In this document: one piece after another, positions 29,661 through 40,313 of the stretch
Layout: each line of letters opens with the position of its first letter
Numbering within the stretch: position 1 is the first letter of the stretch
Source: Sulfitobacter sp. SK011
Lineage (GTDB): Bacteria; Pseudomonadota; Alphaproteobacteria; Rhodobacterales; Rhodobacteraceae
Assembly (NCBI RefSeq): GCF_003352065.1
Contig: NZ_CP025803.1
Location: 806,001-870,000, forward strand
DNA length: 64,000 nucleotides
Direction: 5' to 3'
Notes under the pieces: generated by a model
Database searches by the model: none
Seen by the model: the letters and a program-made list of their open reading frames with translations, nothing else
What the model was told of the DNA's origin: nothing
Made by a program: the position numbers and the translations under genes

Positions 29661-30871
29661 CACACACGCTCAATAATGGTGGCAGCACCCATGCCGGATG
29701 CGATACACAGCGTGGCCATGCCGACCTCTTTATCGCTGCGCTCAAGCTCATCCAGCAGTGTGCCGATGATCATGGCACCGGTGGCACCCAAGGGGTGGCC
29801 CATGGCGATAGAGCCGCCATTCACATTGACTTTGTCATGATCCACATCGAACGCCTGCATGAACCGCATGACAACGGCGGCAAAGGCTTCGTTGACCTCA
29901 AAAAGGTCGATGTCGCCGATCTTCATCCCATTGTCAGCGAGGATCTTTTCGGTCACTGGCACAGGGCCGGTCAACATGATGGTGGGGTCAGTGCCGATCT
30001 TCGCGGTGGCACGGATACGGGCGCGGGGTTTGAGCCCGTATTTTTCGCCAAACTCCTTGTTGCCGATCAGCACGGCGGCGGCACCATCGACGATACCAGA
30101 TGAATTGCCCGCATGGTGAATGTGATTGATCCGCTCAAGATGCGGATACTTCATCAGCGCGATCTTATCAAAACCGGGCATGACTTCACCCATCGCCTGA
30201 AACGCCGGGTTTAGGCTGCCGAGCGATTGCATGTCGGTTTGGGGGCGCATGTATTCGTCGTGATCCAGTATCGCGAGGCCATTTTGGTCGCGCACGGTGA
30301 TCACGGATTTGGCAAATCGCCCGTCGTCCCACGCGGCCTTGGCGCGCTGCTGCGAGGCCACGGCCAGTTGATCGGCATCATCACGGGTGAACCCGTATTC
30401 GGTCGCGATGATGTCAGCCGAAATACCCTGCGGTACGAAATACTTTTCCATCGCCAATGTCGGGTCAACGGCAATCGCTGCACCGTCGCTGCCCATCGCC
30501 ACCCGGCCCATCATTTCAACGCCGCCCGCGATATAGGCCATGCCAGCGCCACCCCTGATTTGGTTCGCAGCAAGGTTCACAGCTTCCATGCCGCTTGCAC
30601 AAAAGCGGTTGATCGCAAGCCCGGGGATGCGCTCATCAAGGTCTGATGCCAGCACCGCTGAGCGCGCCAGGCAACCGCCCTGTTCCATCACCTGCGTGAC
30701 ATTGCCCCAGATCACATCCTCAACGGCATGACCTTCAAGGTTGTTGCGGTCTTTCAGCGCGTTCAGTGTCACGGCAGACAAACGCAACGACGTCACTTCG
30801 TGCAAGGATCCATCCTTGCGGCCTTTGCCGCGCGGGGTGCGGATCGCGTCATAGATATAGGCTTCAGTCAT
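29660..30871 (-). CDS. fadA: Acetyl-CoA C-acyltransferase (3-ketoacyl-CoA thiolase)
   Basis: FadA carries out the thiolytic step of beta-oxidation. The 403-residue product shows the acyl-accepting cysteine in [16 protein letters not shown] (about residue 90), the [18 protein letters not shown] segment with its histidine, and the C-terminal proton-donor cysteine in [17 protein letters not shown]. Its N-terminus [22 protein letters not shown] is typical of the FadA/FadI group acting with FadJ-type partners. It is the first gene of the fadA-fadJ unit. Confidence 0.96.
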   Translation of the reverse strand: MTEAYIYDAIRTPRGKGRKDGSLHEVTSLRLSAVTLNALKDRNNLEGHAVEDVIWGNVTQVMEQGGCLARSAVLASDLDERIPGLAINRFCASGMEAVNLAANQIRGGAGMAYIAGGVEMMGRVAMGSDGAAIAVDPTLAMEKYFVPQGISADIIATEYGFTRDDADQLAVASQQRAKAAWDDGRFAKSVITVRDQNGLAILDHDEYMRPQTDMQSLGSLNPAFQAMGEVMPGFDKIALMKYPHLERINHIHHAGNSSGIVDGAAAVLIGNKEFGEKYGLKPRARIRATAKIGTDPTIMLTGPVPVTEKILADNGMKIGDIDLFEVNEAFAAVVMRFMQAFDVDHDKVNVNGGSIAMGHPLGATGAMIIGTLLDELERSDKEVGMATLCIASGMGAATIIERV

Positions 30872-30886
30872 GGTTCGTTCTCCGTA

Positions 30887-31525
30887 TTAGGCGCGGTCAG
30901 CAGGGCTGCCGGGCATCAAATCGTAAGGGGCTTTCCAACCCGGTGTTTCAGACAGGCGGGTGAGCCAGGCGTCGATGTGGGGCCAGTCCATGCGGTCAAA
31001 GCCGAACGGTTCAGGGTAATAAAGATAGCCACAGCAGCTGAGGTCGGCATTGGTGATGGCGTCGCCGACGATCCAGTTGCGGCCCTTCAGGTGATCGTTC
31101 AAAACGGCATAGGCGGCTTTGAGGCGGCCTTGGTTGAACGCAATCACTTCCGCCGGGCGTTTGTCTTCAGGCAGAAAGTTCATTAAAAACCGGGTGAGAC
31201 CGGCGGTTGAGCTCAGCTTGTGATTGTCCCACAAAACCCAGCGCAGGATTTCGCGCCGTTCGGTACTGTCTTTGCCGCCAAACTTCCCGGATTTTTCGGA
31301 CACATAATCCTGAATGGCACCCGATTGGGTCAATTTCAGATCGCCATCAATCATCACCGGCGCTTCGCCCATCTCATTGAAGTTGGCGCGGTATTCCGGC
31401 TGCCGGGTTTCCCCCCCAAAGAAGTCAACTTTGACCGGTTCCCAGTCCAGCCCGGAAAGCTCCAGCGCCAAAGCCGCCTTGTAGGCATTCCCGGATTCGC
31501 CGAAGCAGTGGAGTTTGATTGTCAT
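30887..31525 (-). CDS. Glutathione S-transferase family protein
   Basis: The 212-residue product has an N-terminal thioredoxin-like GST domain (IKLHCFGESGNAYKAALALE, then EAPVMIDGDLKLTQSGAIQDY, where the cis-Pro and the SGAI glutathione-binding segment are seen) and a C-terminal helical domain. The substrate cannot be predicted. The ATG at 31525 is chosen because MTIKL begins the first strand; longer readings run through an intergenic inverted repeat. It lies 16 bases upstream of the fadA start on the same strand and may be cotranscribed with the fad genes. Confidence 0.9.
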   Translation of the reverse strand: MTIKLHCFGESGNAYKAALALELSGLDWEPVKVDFFGGETRQPEYRANFNEMGEAPVMIDGDLKLTQSGAIQDYVSEKSGKFGGKDSTERREILRWVLWDNHKLSSTAGLTRFLMNFLPEDKRPAEVIAFNQGRLKAAYAVLNDHLKGRNWIVGDAITNADLSCCGYLYYPEPFGFDRMDWPHIDAWLTRLSETPGWKAPYDLMPGSPADRA

Positions 31526-31554
31526 CGTCAGTTCCTTTTGTCTCTGTCGTGCAG

Positions 31555-31616
31555 CGGTATTTAAGAAAGGGTGAAGGGGTAAGAGTCCCTTGGTTTTCAC
31601 CCTTTTACAAATACCG
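31555..31616. repeat. Long imperfect palindrome containing the 21-bp repeat
   Basis: The left arm 31555-31575 is identical to 15409-15429. The right arm 31596-31616 is its reverse complement except for three central bases. The bases between carry a further short inverted pair (AAGGG/CCCTT). The whole unit can fold into a long hairpin between the acyl-CoA dehydrogenase and GST genes. It resembles a REP-type dispersed element rather than a promoter or terminator. Confidence 0.85.
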
Positions 31617-31652
31617 TGCACCGCGCTTGCTGCGGGCTGCACACGTGCTTTG

Positions 31653-32810
<1,158 letters not shown>

Positions 32811-32830
32811 TTTGCCCCCTCCCTGGTGGA

Positions 32831-33043
32831 TCAGCGCTTGCGGCTTTCAAGCTCTGAGTTGAACAGCCGCAACCGGGCCGTCAGATTTTCTTCGTGTATC
32901 ACCGAATTAAAGTTCTCAAACAGGAACGACAGCGCCTCACCTTCGTCCAGACCCGCTTCTGCGCTGAATTTCTTCAGGCGGCGATATCCGTCTTCGGTCA
33001 TCGCGACTGGAAAACGGCGGGTCAGGCGAAAGCGTTTGGGCAT
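32831..33043 (-). CDS. Small basic protein, unknown
   Basis: I do not recognise this 70-residue protein. It begins [21 protein letters not shown] and is mainly charged helix ([24 protein letters not shown]). The short strand followed by two helices is reminiscent of ribbon-helix-helix DNA-binding proteins, but this is only a resemblance. It lies 20 bases upstream of the acyl-CoA dehydrogenase gene on the same strand with a GGAGACATC ribosome site, so it is probably in that operon. Confidence 0.7.
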   Translation of the reverse strand: MPKRFRLTRRFPVAMTEDGYRRLKKFSAEAGLDEGEALSFLFENFNSVIHEENLTARLRLFNSELESRKR

Positions 33044-33060
33044 GATGTCTCCGGGTTAGG

Positions 33061-33088
33061 GTAGGGTGGGGGTATGCCCCACCGCTAC
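33061..33088. repeat. Second copy of the GTAGGGTGGG palindromic family
   Basis: GTAGGGTGGGG (33061-33071) faces CCCCACCGCTAC (33077-33088) across five bases, with one unpaired base. It lies immediately downstream of the acyl-CoA dehydrogenase stop at 33090 and resembles the more perfect copy at 7405-7451, which also sits directly beyond a gene's stop codon. Confidence 0.8.
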
Positions 33089-33089
33089 T

Positions 33090-34871
33090 TTAAAAGTTTG
33101 CAGCCTCCAGCGCCATGACCGTATCTGCACCCGATTCAATCCGCGTCAGATGCAAGGCCGTGGCAGGCAACTGGCGCGCCATGTAATAGCGTCCGGTGGC
33201 CAGCTTCGTCTGATAAAAGCCCGTGTCGCTGGCACCCTCATCAAGCGCCTTTTGTGCGGCCAGACCCATTTTTGCCCACATCAGGCCAAGGCAGACATGG
33301 CCAAACATATGCATAAAGTCATTTGACCCGGCCAGCGCGTGATTGGGGTTCTTCATGCCGTTCTGCATGAAGTACATGCCCGCCGCCTGCAAATCTTTGC
33401 TGGCCGCTTTGAGCGGATCAAGGAAGTCCGCATCGAATTCAGCGTTTTGGCCGGCATTGTCTTTGATAAAGGATTTCACCAGATCAAAGAACGCCATCAC
33501 ATGCTTGCCACCATCCTGGCTGAGCTTGCGCCCCACCAGATCAAGGGCCTGAACGCCGTTGGCCCCTTCGTAGATCATCGCGATCCGGGCATCGCGGGTG
33601 AATTGGGACATGCCCCATTCCTCGATATAACCGTGGCCGCCATAAATCTGCTGTGCTTTGACGGTCATGTCATAGCCCTGATCGGTCAGGAACCCTTTGA
33701 TCACCGGGGTCAGCAGCGACACAAGGCCGTCCGCATCCTTGTCACCGGCACGGTGTGCTGCGTCGATCATCATCGCGCCCCACAAAAGAAATGCGCGGCC
33801 CCCTTCAACGAAAGACTTTTGGTCCATTAGCGAACGGCGAATGTCGGGGTGCACGATCAGTGGGTCGGCAGGTTTGTCGGGAAACTCGGCACCTGTCACG
33901 GCACGGCCCTGCAAACGGTCGTTGGCATAGATCACCGCGTTTTGATACGCGACCTCGGCCTGGGCGAGGCCCTGCATGCCAACGCCAACCCGCGCTTCGT
34001 TCATCATGGTGAACATTGCCCGCATGCCCTTATGCTCTTCGCCCAGCAGATACCCGGTGGCGTCGTCATAATTCATCACGCAGGTGGAGTTGCCGTGGAT
34101 GCCCATCTTTTCTTCGATCGACCCGACCGTGGCCCCATTGCGTTCGCCCAGCGATCCATCTTCGTTCACGATGAATTTTGGCACGATGAACAGCGACACG
34201 CCTTTGATACCCTCGGGGCCGCCTTCGATCTTGGCCAGCACCAGATGGATGATGTTATCGGCCATGTCATGTTCACCCGATGAGATGAAAATCTTTTGCC
34301 CGGTGATTTTATAGCTGCCATCGCCCTGAGGGATCGCCTTGGAGCGCATGAGACCCAGATCGGTGCCACAGTGCGGTTCGGTCAAATTCATTGTGCCGGT
34401 CCATTCGCACGACACCATATTTGGCAGATAAGTATCTTTTTGCGCATCGGTGCCATGCACCAAAATGGCCGATGCCGCCCCGTGTGTCAGGCCCTGATAC
34501 ATTGTGAACGCCTGGTTCGCGGCGGAAAACATTTCGCCCACTGCAGTGCCCATCACGTATGGCATGTTCTGCCCGCCGTATTGTTCCGGCATGTCGAGCC
34601 CCGGCCAGCCGCCTTCCTTGACCTGCGCAAACGCTTCTTTGAATCCTGTCGGCGTATAGACAACCCCGTTTTCCAATCTGCACCCTTCTTTGTCACCCAC
34701 CACGTTCAGCGGGGCCAATACGTCAGACGTCAGTTTCCCGGCTTCTTCGAGGATGGCAGACGTGAAATCGGCCTCAAGTTCATCATAGCCAGGCGTCGTC
34801 GACGCGGTCACGTTCAGCACATCGTGCAATACAAATTGAAGGTCTTTGGTGGGGGCGCTGTAGCTGGGCAT
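33090..34871 (-). CDS. Acyl-CoA dehydrogenase, large (about 590-residue) type
   Basis: The 593-residue protein belongs to the large acyl-CoA dehydrogenases with an additional C-terminal domain. Motifs include [60 protein letters not shown] and the catalytic Glu in [19 protein letters not shown]. Close relatives include DmdC (methylmercaptopropionyl-CoA dehydrogenase) and general fatty-acid enzymes; roseobacters carry several paralogues and sequence alone does not separate them. The placement with fadAJ favours fatty acids. The ATG at 34871 follows GGAGA; the MerR gene lies 48 bases upstream. Confidence 0.92.
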   Translation of the reverse strand: MPSYSAPTKDLQFVLHDVLNVTASTTPGYDELEADFTSAILEEAGKLTSDVLAPLNVVGDKEGCRLENGVVYTPTGFKEAFAQVKEGGWPGLDMPEQYGGQNMPYVMGTAVGEMFSAANQAFTMYQGLTHGAASAILVHGTDAQKDTYLPNMVSCEWTGTMNLTEPHCGTDLGLMRSKAIPQGDGSYKITGQKIFISSGEHDMADNIIHLVLAKIEGGPEGIKGVSLFIVPKFIVNEDGSLGERNGATVGSIEEKMGIHGNSTCVMNYDDATGYLLGEEHKGMRAMFTMMNEARVGVGMQGLAQAEVAYQNAVIYANDRLQGRAVTGAEFPDKPADPLIVHPDIRRSLMDQKSFVEGGRAFLLWGAMMIDAAHRAGDKDADGLVSLLTPVIKGFLTDQGYDMTVKAQQIYGGHGYIEEWGMSQFTRDARIAMIYEGANGVQALDLVGRKLSQDGGKHVMAFFDLVKSFIKDNAGQNAEFDADFLDPLKAASKDLQAAGMYFMQNGMKNPNHALAGSNDFMHMFGHVCLGLMWAKMGLAAQKALDEGASDTGFYQTKLATGRYYMARQLPATALHLTRIESGADTVMALEAANF

Positions 34872-34919
34872 CAAGGGTCTCCGTAGAATTGCGTTGTGTT
34901 GGTTTTGGACTAAAGGCGA

Positions 34920-35336
34920 TTATTCCGCTGCATTACGCTGCTGATTCATTGAGGCGATCATTTTTTCACCCCATTTCAGCTGGTCTTGCAGATCACTGAT
35001 CGCTTCATTCAATTCGTCGCGCTGCGCTTCCATATCGGTAAGGCGGGAGCGGGCAATTTCATAGGTGCGCGAAATCTGGGTCTGCTGCTGGTCGTCCATG
35101 TGGTACAAATCCAGCAGCTGCCGAATTTCCTCAAGGCTGAAGCCAAATCTCTTGCCGCGCAGGATCAGTTTCAGGCGCGCCCGGTCACGTTTGGTAAACA
35201 GGCGTTTTTGCCCTTCACGCACTGGAAACAGCAGTTCCTTTGCTTCGTAAAAGCGCAGGGTCCGCGGCGTGACTTCAAAGGCATCACACATCTGGCGGAT
35301 CGTCATCGTGTCGTTATTTATCATCATCACTCTCAT
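34920..35336 (-). CDS. MerR-family regulator 1 of the beta-oxidation block
   Basis: The 138-residue product is a MerR-family regulator with a winged helix at the N-terminus (TIRQMCDAFEVTPRTLRFYE, then LFTKRDRARLKLILRGKRFGFSLEEIRQLLDLY) and a C-terminal coiled coil of about 50 residues without a cysteine-rich metal site. It closely resembles the next gene (35520-35891), so the two arose by duplication. In proteobacteria such regulators (LiuR type) control acyl-CoA breakdown, which fits the genes downstream. The start may be later, at MTIRQ (35306). Confidence 0.9.
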   Translation of the reverse strand: MRVMMINNDTMTIRQMCDAFEVTPRTLRFYEAKELLFPVREGQKRLFTKRDRARLKLILRGKRFGFSLEEIRQLLDLYHMDDQQQTQISRTYEIARSRLTDMEAQRDELNEAISDLQDQLKWGEKMIASMNQQRNAAE

Positions 35337-35416
35337 CAGAATGTTGCGTTCTGTATCGGAAATGGGTTGTTTTTCTGTCCTTACAACAGTCGCCCAGGTT
35401 TACGTAACTAAGACGC

Positions 35417-35440
35417 TACGTCACTTTGACAGGTGACGTA
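35417..35440. promoter_or_regulatory. TACGTCAC-N8-GTGACGTA inverted repeat between MerR genes
   Basis: TACGTCAC (35417-35424) is mirrored by GTGACGTA (35433-35440). A palindromic TTACGTAA lies just beside it at 35400-35407, and a further TTTACGTACG lies near 35495. The repeat sits upstream of MerR gene 1 and just downstream of MerR gene 2. ACGT-cored dyads are known targets of LiuR-type MerR regulators. The link is inferred from position and symmetry. Confidence 0.6.
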
Positions 35441-35519
35441 ACTGGCAAGTAGGTAAAGGGGAAAAAGCTGTGGCATCCTGCAAATTTGAGCAACTTTACG
35501 TACGCTTTTTGAATCAGGA

Positions 35520-35891
35520 TCAGCTCTTGAGCGCCTTCGCCGTGTCATCACGCAGGCGCTGCAATTCGAGCATTGCTTGATCCAACTGTTTGCGTTGCTC
35601 GGCCAGCTCTTCCAACTGTCCGTCAGCCAGTTCAATCCATGCTTTCATCTGCACGTCGGTGCCTTCTTTTTCATAGATCAGCAACCACTGGCGGATGTCC
35701 TCTAGGGAAAAGCCAAATTTGCGGCCACGCAAAATCAGTTTCATGCGCGCGCTGTCGCGTGGGCCATAAAACCGCGCCCGTCCTTCGCGGTCGGGTTTCA
35801 AAAGCTCGATATATTCGTAATAGCGCAACGTGCGTGGTGTCACGTCGAACTTGGCACACATTTCTTTGAACGTCAGGCGTTGCGCTGCCAT
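35520..35891 (-). CDS. MerR-family regulator 2
   Basis: The 123-residue protein has the same plan as the MerR gene downstream: LTFKEMCAKFDVTPRTLRYYEYIELL, then RARFYGPRDSARMKLILRGRKFGFSLEDIRQWLLIY, followed by a coiled coil. The ATG at 35891 is preceded by AGGGAGAG; a reading from 36044 would overlap the divergent thioesterase start. It lacks metal-binding cysteines, so an organic ligand such as an acyl-CoA is more likely. It is divergent from the thioesterase operon and could regulate both sides. Confidence 0.92.
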   Translation of the reverse strand: MAAQRLTFKEMCAKFDVTPRTLRYYEYIELLKPDREGRARFYGPRDSARMKLILRGRKFGFSLEDIRQWLLIYEKEGTDVQMKAWIELADGQLEELAEQRKQLDQAMLELQRLRDDTAKALKS

Positions 35892-36009
35892 GGTCACTCT
35901 CCCTTTGGACAGGCTAGAACCAAGGCGTGCCAAGCGCAACAGTTGGCCTTGCCCTTTGTGCGCACCGGCCTGATAAAGGGCAAAATCGGCGGACAGAGGC
36001 GCATACAAT

Positions 36010-36432
36010 ATGTCTGACAAGATCAAAATGGCCCGCCAGTTCATCCAGGCGCTGCCTCATTCCGTGGCACTGGGGATGGAGGTGGTGGATCTGGATGATG
36101 GCACCGCTGTCATCTCAATGCCCTATGCCGAAAAACTGATCGGCGATCCAAAGACCGGTGTGGTGCACGGCGGCGCGGTATCGGCGTTGATGGACACCTC
36201 CTGTGGGGCCGCCGTGATGAGCCACCCAAGCCATCCTGCAGGCACGGCGACGATGGATCTGCGCATCGAATACCTGCGTGCGGCCAAGCCGGGCCAGACG
36301 ATCACCACCCGCGCGACCTGCTATCATGTGACCCGTTCGGTCGCATTCGTGCGGGCCACGGCGACCGACGAAGATACGGACAATCCCGTGGCCACCGCCA
36401 CCGGCACCTTTACGGTGGAGGGGAAACGATGA
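36010..36432 (+). CDS. PaaI-type hotdog thioesterase 1
   Basis: The 140-residue hotdog-fold protein has the PaaI core motif GVVHGGAVSALMDTSCGAAV at about residues 54-73 and a MDLRIEYLRAAKPGQTI strand region. Such enzymes hydrolyse acyl- or aryl-CoA esters in the cytoplasm. Its stop overlaps the start of a second thioesterase by four bases (ATGA), so the pair is translated together. The divergent MerR gene and nearby acyl-CoA dehydrogenases suggest CoA-ester metabolism. Confidence 0.92.
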   Translation: MSDKIKMARQFIQALPHSVALGMEVVDLDDGTAVISMPYAEKLIGDPKTGVVHGGAVSALMDTSCGAAVMSHPSHPAGTATMDLRIEYLRAAKPGQTITTRATCYHVTRSVAFVRATATDEDTDNPVATATGTFTVEGKR

Positions 36433-36947
36433 CCACGCAGCCCAAAAGACGCCCGCCCGAGCCTGTCCAGGTGATCAAACAACGCCGCGACGGGGTGCTG
36501 CGCGCCATGGTCGAAGGTGTGCCCTATGTTCAGTTTCTCGGCATCCAGTTTGAGCGGCGCGGTGATGAGCTGACGGCTGTCCTGCCTTTCTCGGAAACGT
36601 TGATCGGCAATCCAATTCTGCCGGCGTTGCACGGGGGTGCCACTGCGGCGTTTCTTGAGGTCACTGCAATCATTACCTTGAGCTGGGGATTGATCTGGGA
36701 AGATATGGAAAGCGGCGCGCTGGATGTGACCCAGCTTGATCAAGACCATCTGCCCAGACTGCCCAAGACGATTGATTTCACGGTTGATTATCTGCGCTCA
36801 GGCCTGCCCCGTGATGCCTATGCGCGCGCGCGGATCAACCGGTCTGGCCGGCGCTATGCCAGCGTCCATGTGGAGGGTTGGCAAGACAAACGTGCCAAAC
36901 TTTTTGCGCAGGCCACGGGGCATTTTGTCATGCCCCAGCGCGAGTAA
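36429..36947 (+). CDS. PaaI-type hotdog thioesterase 2
   Basis: The 172-residue product is a second hotdog thioesterase, with LIGNPILPALHGGATAAFLEVTA as the active-site region and IDFTVDYLRSGLPRDAYARA as the later strand. It is longer than its neighbour by an N-terminal extension and a loop that carries WGLIWEDMESGALDVTQLDQ. The two adjacent genes may form a heteromer or act on different CoA esters. The MATE gene starts directly after the stop codon (TAAATG). Confidence 0.9.
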   Translation: MTTQPKRRPPEPVQVIKQRRDGVLRAMVEGVPYVQFLGIQFERRGDELTAVLPFSETLIGNPILPALHGGATAAFLEVTAIITLSWGLIWEDMESGALDVTQLDQDHLPRLPKTIDFTVDYLRSGLPRDAYARARINRSGRRYASVHVEGWQDKRAKLFAQATGHFVMPQRE

Positions 36948-38312
36948 ATGGCGGAGCCCATCGGCGCAGACGAGATGCACGCGGTGAAAAAAGGCGTGAG
37001 TGACCCACGCGATGTGGTGACCCACCGCCGGGTCCTTAACATCGCGATCCCGATCGTGATTTCAAATGCCACCGTTCCGATCCTTGGCGCGGTGGACACT
37101 GGCGTTGTCGGTCAATTGGGGCTTGCTGCACCGATTGGGGCCGTGGGTCTGGGTGCGATAATCCTGACTGCGCTCTACTGGGTTTTCGGGTTTTTACGCA
37201 TGGGCACCGTTGGCCTGACGGCGCAAGCTGCGGGCAATGATGATACGGCCGAGGTTGCCGCCTTGCTGACCCGCGGTCTGTTGATTGGCGCGGGGGCCGG
37301 GGCGCTGATTGTGGCCCTGCAAATCCCGCTCTTTTGGGCTTCATTCTCTCTCGCGCCGGGATCGGCCGAAGTGGAAGGGCTGGCACGCCAATACATGGCG
37401 ATCCGGGTCTGGTCGGCGCCTGCGGCAATCTCGCTTTATGCCATCACCGGCTGGTTGATCGCTCAGGAACGCACCCGTGCTGTTTTGGTCATTCAGGTCT
37501 GGATGAACGGTCTGAACATCGTGCTGGACCTGTGGTTTGTTCTTGGCCTCGACTGGGGTGTGCAGGGCGTGGCCACTGCCACCTTTCTCGCAGAATGGAG
37601 CGGCGCGCTGCTGGGCCTGTGGTTTTGCCGGGCGGCTTTTGCCCTGCCGGATTGGCGTAACTGGGTACAGGTGTTCGACCGTCCACGTTGGGTCCATATG
37701 ATGCGCGTCAACACAGACATCCTGATCAGGTCGCTTCTGCTTGAGGCCATGTTCGTGTCGTTCCTGTTCATGGGATCCGGTCTGGGTGATGTGACACTGG
37801 CGGCCAACCAGGTGTTGCTGCAGTTTTTGATGATCACCGCCTATGCTCTGGATGGCTTTGCCTTTGCCGCAGAAGCACTTGTGGGCCGGGCACTGGGGGC
37901 AAGACAACGCAACGAGCTGCGGCGGGGCGCGCTGCTGACGTCTGGGTGGGGGCTGATCATCTGCGTGTTAATGACATTCGCCTTTGCAGCCGCTGGAGGG
38001 CCGATCATTGACCTGATGGCCAAAGCCCCCGAGGTGCAGGACGCGGCCCGGTCCTATCTGCCCTATATGATCGCCGCCCCGCTTGCGGGATGTGCGGCAT
38101 GGATGCTGGATGGGATATTCATTGGGGCCACGCGGTCACGCGACATGCGCAACATGATGGCGATATCCTTTGCCGTCTACGTGGTGGCCGCGCTGCTTCT
38201 TGTGCCACCGCTGGGCAATCATGGGCTTTGGCTGTCGCTGCTGATTTCTTTTGTGGTGCGCGGAATCACGTTGGGTCTGCGCTATCCGGCGTTGGAAAGA
38301 GCGGCGGGTTAG
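36948..38312 (+). CDS. MATE-family efflux transporter (DinF-like)
   Basis: The 454-residue product has about twelve membrane segments and the internal duplication of MATE exporters, which use ion gradients to expel cationic or hydrophobic compounds. The opening HRRVLNIAIPIVISNATVPI, then GAVDTGVVGQLG, is typical of DinF-type members. It is the third gene of the thioesterase operon and its start codon touches the upstream stop. An alternative start is the ATG at 36975. The substrate is unknown. Confidence 0.92.
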   Translation: MAEPIGADEMHAVKKGVSDPRDVVTHRRVLNIAIPIVISNATVPILGAVDTGVVGQLGLAAPIGAVGLGAIILTALYWVFGFLRMGTVGLTAQAAGNDDTAEVAALLTRGLLIGAGAGALIVALQIPLFWASFSLAPGSAEVEGLARQYMAIRVWSAPAAISLYAITGWLIAQERTRAVLVIQVWMNGLNIVLDLWFVLGLDWGVQGVATATFLAEWSGALLGLWFCRAAFALPDWRNWVQVFDRPRWVHMMRVNTDILIRSLLLEAMFVSFLFMGSGLGDVTLAANQVLLQFLMITAYALDGFAFAAEALVGRALGARQRNELRRGALLTSGWGLIICVLMTFAFAAAGGPIIDLMAKAPEVQDAARSYLPYMIAAPLAGCAAWMLDGIFIGATRSRDMRNMMAISFAVYVVAALLLVPPLGNHGLWLSLLISFVVRGITLGLRYPALERAAG

Positions 38313-38374
38313 AGGTTTTCTGGTGAGAAGTCACAATGACGACCGTGCCGCGCCTTGGGTCGCTTGCAGGGCTG

Positions 38375-38719
38375 TTACAGCAGGTCTTTCACAGCCTCAG
38401 GTGGTCGCCCGATCACCGCGCGCGCGCCTTTGACTGCAATGGGGCGCTCGATCAGAATCGGGTGGGCGGCCATTGCGGCAATCAGATCGGCATCGTCTGT
38501 GTCTGCGCGCAAACCCAGCTCTTTAAAAACAGCTTCGCCCTTGCGCATCATCTCGATGGCGGGCGGGTTGCCCAATGCGGCCAGTGCTGCGTCCAGCTCG
38601 GAAATGCTGGGCGCATCGTCGAGGTATTTGCGGATCGTGACCGGGTGGCCTGCCGCCTCGATCAACGCCAGTGTCTGGCGCGATTTTGAACACCGCGGGT
38701 TGTGCCAAAGTGTGATCAT
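38375..38719 (-). CDS. arsC: ArsC-family reductase
   Basis: The 114-residue protein has the ArsC active site [12 protein letters not shown] (cysteine at about residue 10) and the C-terminal arginine motif [23 protein letters not shown], where the catalytic arginines of glutaredoxin-dependent arsenate reductases lie. The length fits. No other arsenic genes are present, so it may be an orphan arsenate reductase or a related thiol reductase. Its ATG overlaps the pyrD stop by four bases (ATGA), so it is expressed with pyrD. Confidence 0.88.
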   Translation of the reverse strand: MITLWHNPRCSKSRQTLALIEAAGHPVTIRKYLDDAPSISELDAALAALGNPPAIEMMRKGEAVFKELGLRADTDDADLIAAMAAHPILIERPIAVKGARAVIGRPPEAVKDLL

Positions 38720-39759
38720 AGCCAATCCTCGCGTTTGCTGCCCACTGCATCGGCCACAGTTTCAAATCCGTCTTGGGCCAAATGCCGGTCAAGCCCGTTG
38801 GCGATGTCGGCAACCAAGGACATGCCACCATAAACCAAAGCTGTATAAAGTTGGACCGCGGATGCACCGGCACAGATTTTGGCATAGGCATCCTTGGCCG
38901 AACTGATGCCACCAACGCCGATCAAGGGGATATCGGTCAACGTCGACAGCCACGCCAATACCCGTGTCGATTTGTCAAATAGCGGCGCACCAGACAGGCC
39001 GCCCGCCTGATCGCGATGCCCGCTTTGCAGGCCCTGACGATCAAGCGTGGTATTGGTGGCAATGATCGCGGCAACGCCCGTGATTTCGGCCACCTCGGCA
39101 ATATCTTCGATTTCATCCGGCGTCAGATCGGGCGCAATTTTTAGAAACACAGGTGTTTCACCGCGCACCGCCATCACCCCGTCCAAAAGCCCGGCCAACG
39201 CCGCCTTGCCCTGCAAATCGCGCAGCTTTTCTGTGTTGGGAGAAGAGACGTTGACCGTCGCAAAATCCACATGGTTTTTCGCCGCTTCCATCACGCGTGC
39301 AAAATCGGCAGCGCGGTCGGTGCTGGTCTTGTTTGCACCCAAATTCAGGCCCACGGGAATACCCGAACCGCGCCGCGCCAGGCGCGCCACAATCGCATCC
39401 GCGCCCTCGTTGTTGAACCCAAACCGGTTGATCGCCGCGCGGTCTTGGGTCAGTCGAAACAGGCGTGGCTTTGGGTTGCCCGGCTGGGGCAAAGGCGTGG
39501 CGGCCCCGACCTCAATAAACCCGAAACCTGCGCGCGACAGCGGCGCAATCGCACTGGCGTTCTTGTCAAACCCCGCCGCCAGCCCCACCGGATTGGGCAG
39601 GGTAAGCCCGGCAAGTGTCGTCGCCAGACGCGGCGTTGATATGGGTCCGGGGCAAGGGGTCAATCCCATCTGCAAGGCGCGGATCGCCAATCCATGTGCG
39701 GCTTCGGGATCAATGCGGTGCAGGGCGCTTAGGCCCATCCGCTCCAGCAGGGTCATCAT
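38716..39759 (-). CDS. pyrD: Dihydroorotate dehydrogenase (quinone), class 2
   Basis: PyrD oxidises dihydroorotate to orotate in pyrimidine synthesis, passing electrons to quinone at the inner membrane. The product of about 347 residues shows [29 protein letters not shown], the active-site serine region [30 protein letters not shown] and [12 protein letters not shown]. The N-terminal helices for membrane contact are present. Two ATGs (39759 and 39756) are possible starts. The DUF952 stop lies about 13 bases upstream. Confidence 0.95.
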   Translation of the reverse strand: MMTLLERMGLSALHRIDPEAAHGLAIRALQMGLTPCPGPISTPRLATTLAGLTLPNPVGLAAGFDKNASAIAPLSRAGFGFIEVGAATPLPQPGNPKPRLFRLTQDRAAINRFGFNNEGADAIVARLARRGSGIPVGLNLGANKTSTDRAADFARVMEAAKNHVDFATVNVSSPNTEKLRDLQGKAALAGLLDGVMAVRGETPVFLKIAPDLTPDEIEDIAEVAEITGVAAIIATNTTLDRQGLQSGHRDQAGGLSGAPLFDKSTRVLAWLSTLTDIPLIGVGGISSAKDAYAKICAGASAVQLYTALVYGGMSLVADIANGLDRHLAQDGFETVADAVGSKREDWL

Positions 39760-39772
39760 CAGGCCTGCGCCA

Positions 39773-40123
39773 CTACGCGCTGGCCTCTGCCAGACCCACC
39801 GGAAACTGGTGCACGCCTTTCTCAATCGGCAAAGGCTGCGCCCAGACGACATCAGCCAGGGCCAACTTTCGATAGAGATGCGGGAAAAGCGCGTCACCGC
39901 GTGACTTTTCCCACTTGAGCGCACTGCCGGCTAAATCCGCATCCACGGCGATCAAAAACAACCCCGGAGCATCAGCGAAATGCTTGGCTGCTGTTTCCTC
40001 AACCTGTTGGGCTGTTGAAAAATGCACATAGCCATCAGCGATATCAATCGGCGCACCGGGTGTTTCACCATTTTTGCGCAATGCAGCCCATTCATCAGAC
40101 CGAAATATTTTGAAAATCAACAT
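39773..40123 (-). CDS. DUF952-family protein
   Basis: The 116-residue product is a DUF952 protein, opening [14 protein letters not shown] and continuing with [20 protein letters not shown] and [20 protein letters not shown]. These match the family, which resembles ADP-ribosyl/2'-phosphotransferase-like folds but has no proven role. The start at 40123 gives the family N-terminus; upstream in-frame codons run into the nucleotidase promoter region. It is the first gene of the DUF952-pyrD-arsC unit. Confidence 0.9.
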   Translation of the reverse strand: MLIFKIFRSDEWAALRKNGETPGAPIDIADGYVHFSTAQQVEETAAKHFADAPGLFLIAVDADLAGSALKWEKSRGDALFPHLYRKLALADVVWAQPLPIEKGVHQFPVGLAEASA

Positions 40124-40313
40124 GTCCCAAGTGATGGACCGGACCCTGGTGGCCGTCAAGAGCGGGCAAGCTGAAATTCGCCTGATACTCTGGCAAGGTC
40201 CGGGCACCCCCGAGCTTGACGTAGCGAGAGGCGACATGCGGCCAACAACTGCTTTGACTCGAGGCACAGCAATCGCCACCATGCCAACATCACATTCCAA
40301 CGGGGGAAAACCG

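Noticed and set aside
33090..34871. Calling the large acyl-CoA dehydrogenase DmdC
   Set aside because: DmdC paralogues are numerous in this group and the neighbours are fatty-acid oxidation genes, not DMSP genes; sequence alone does not decide.
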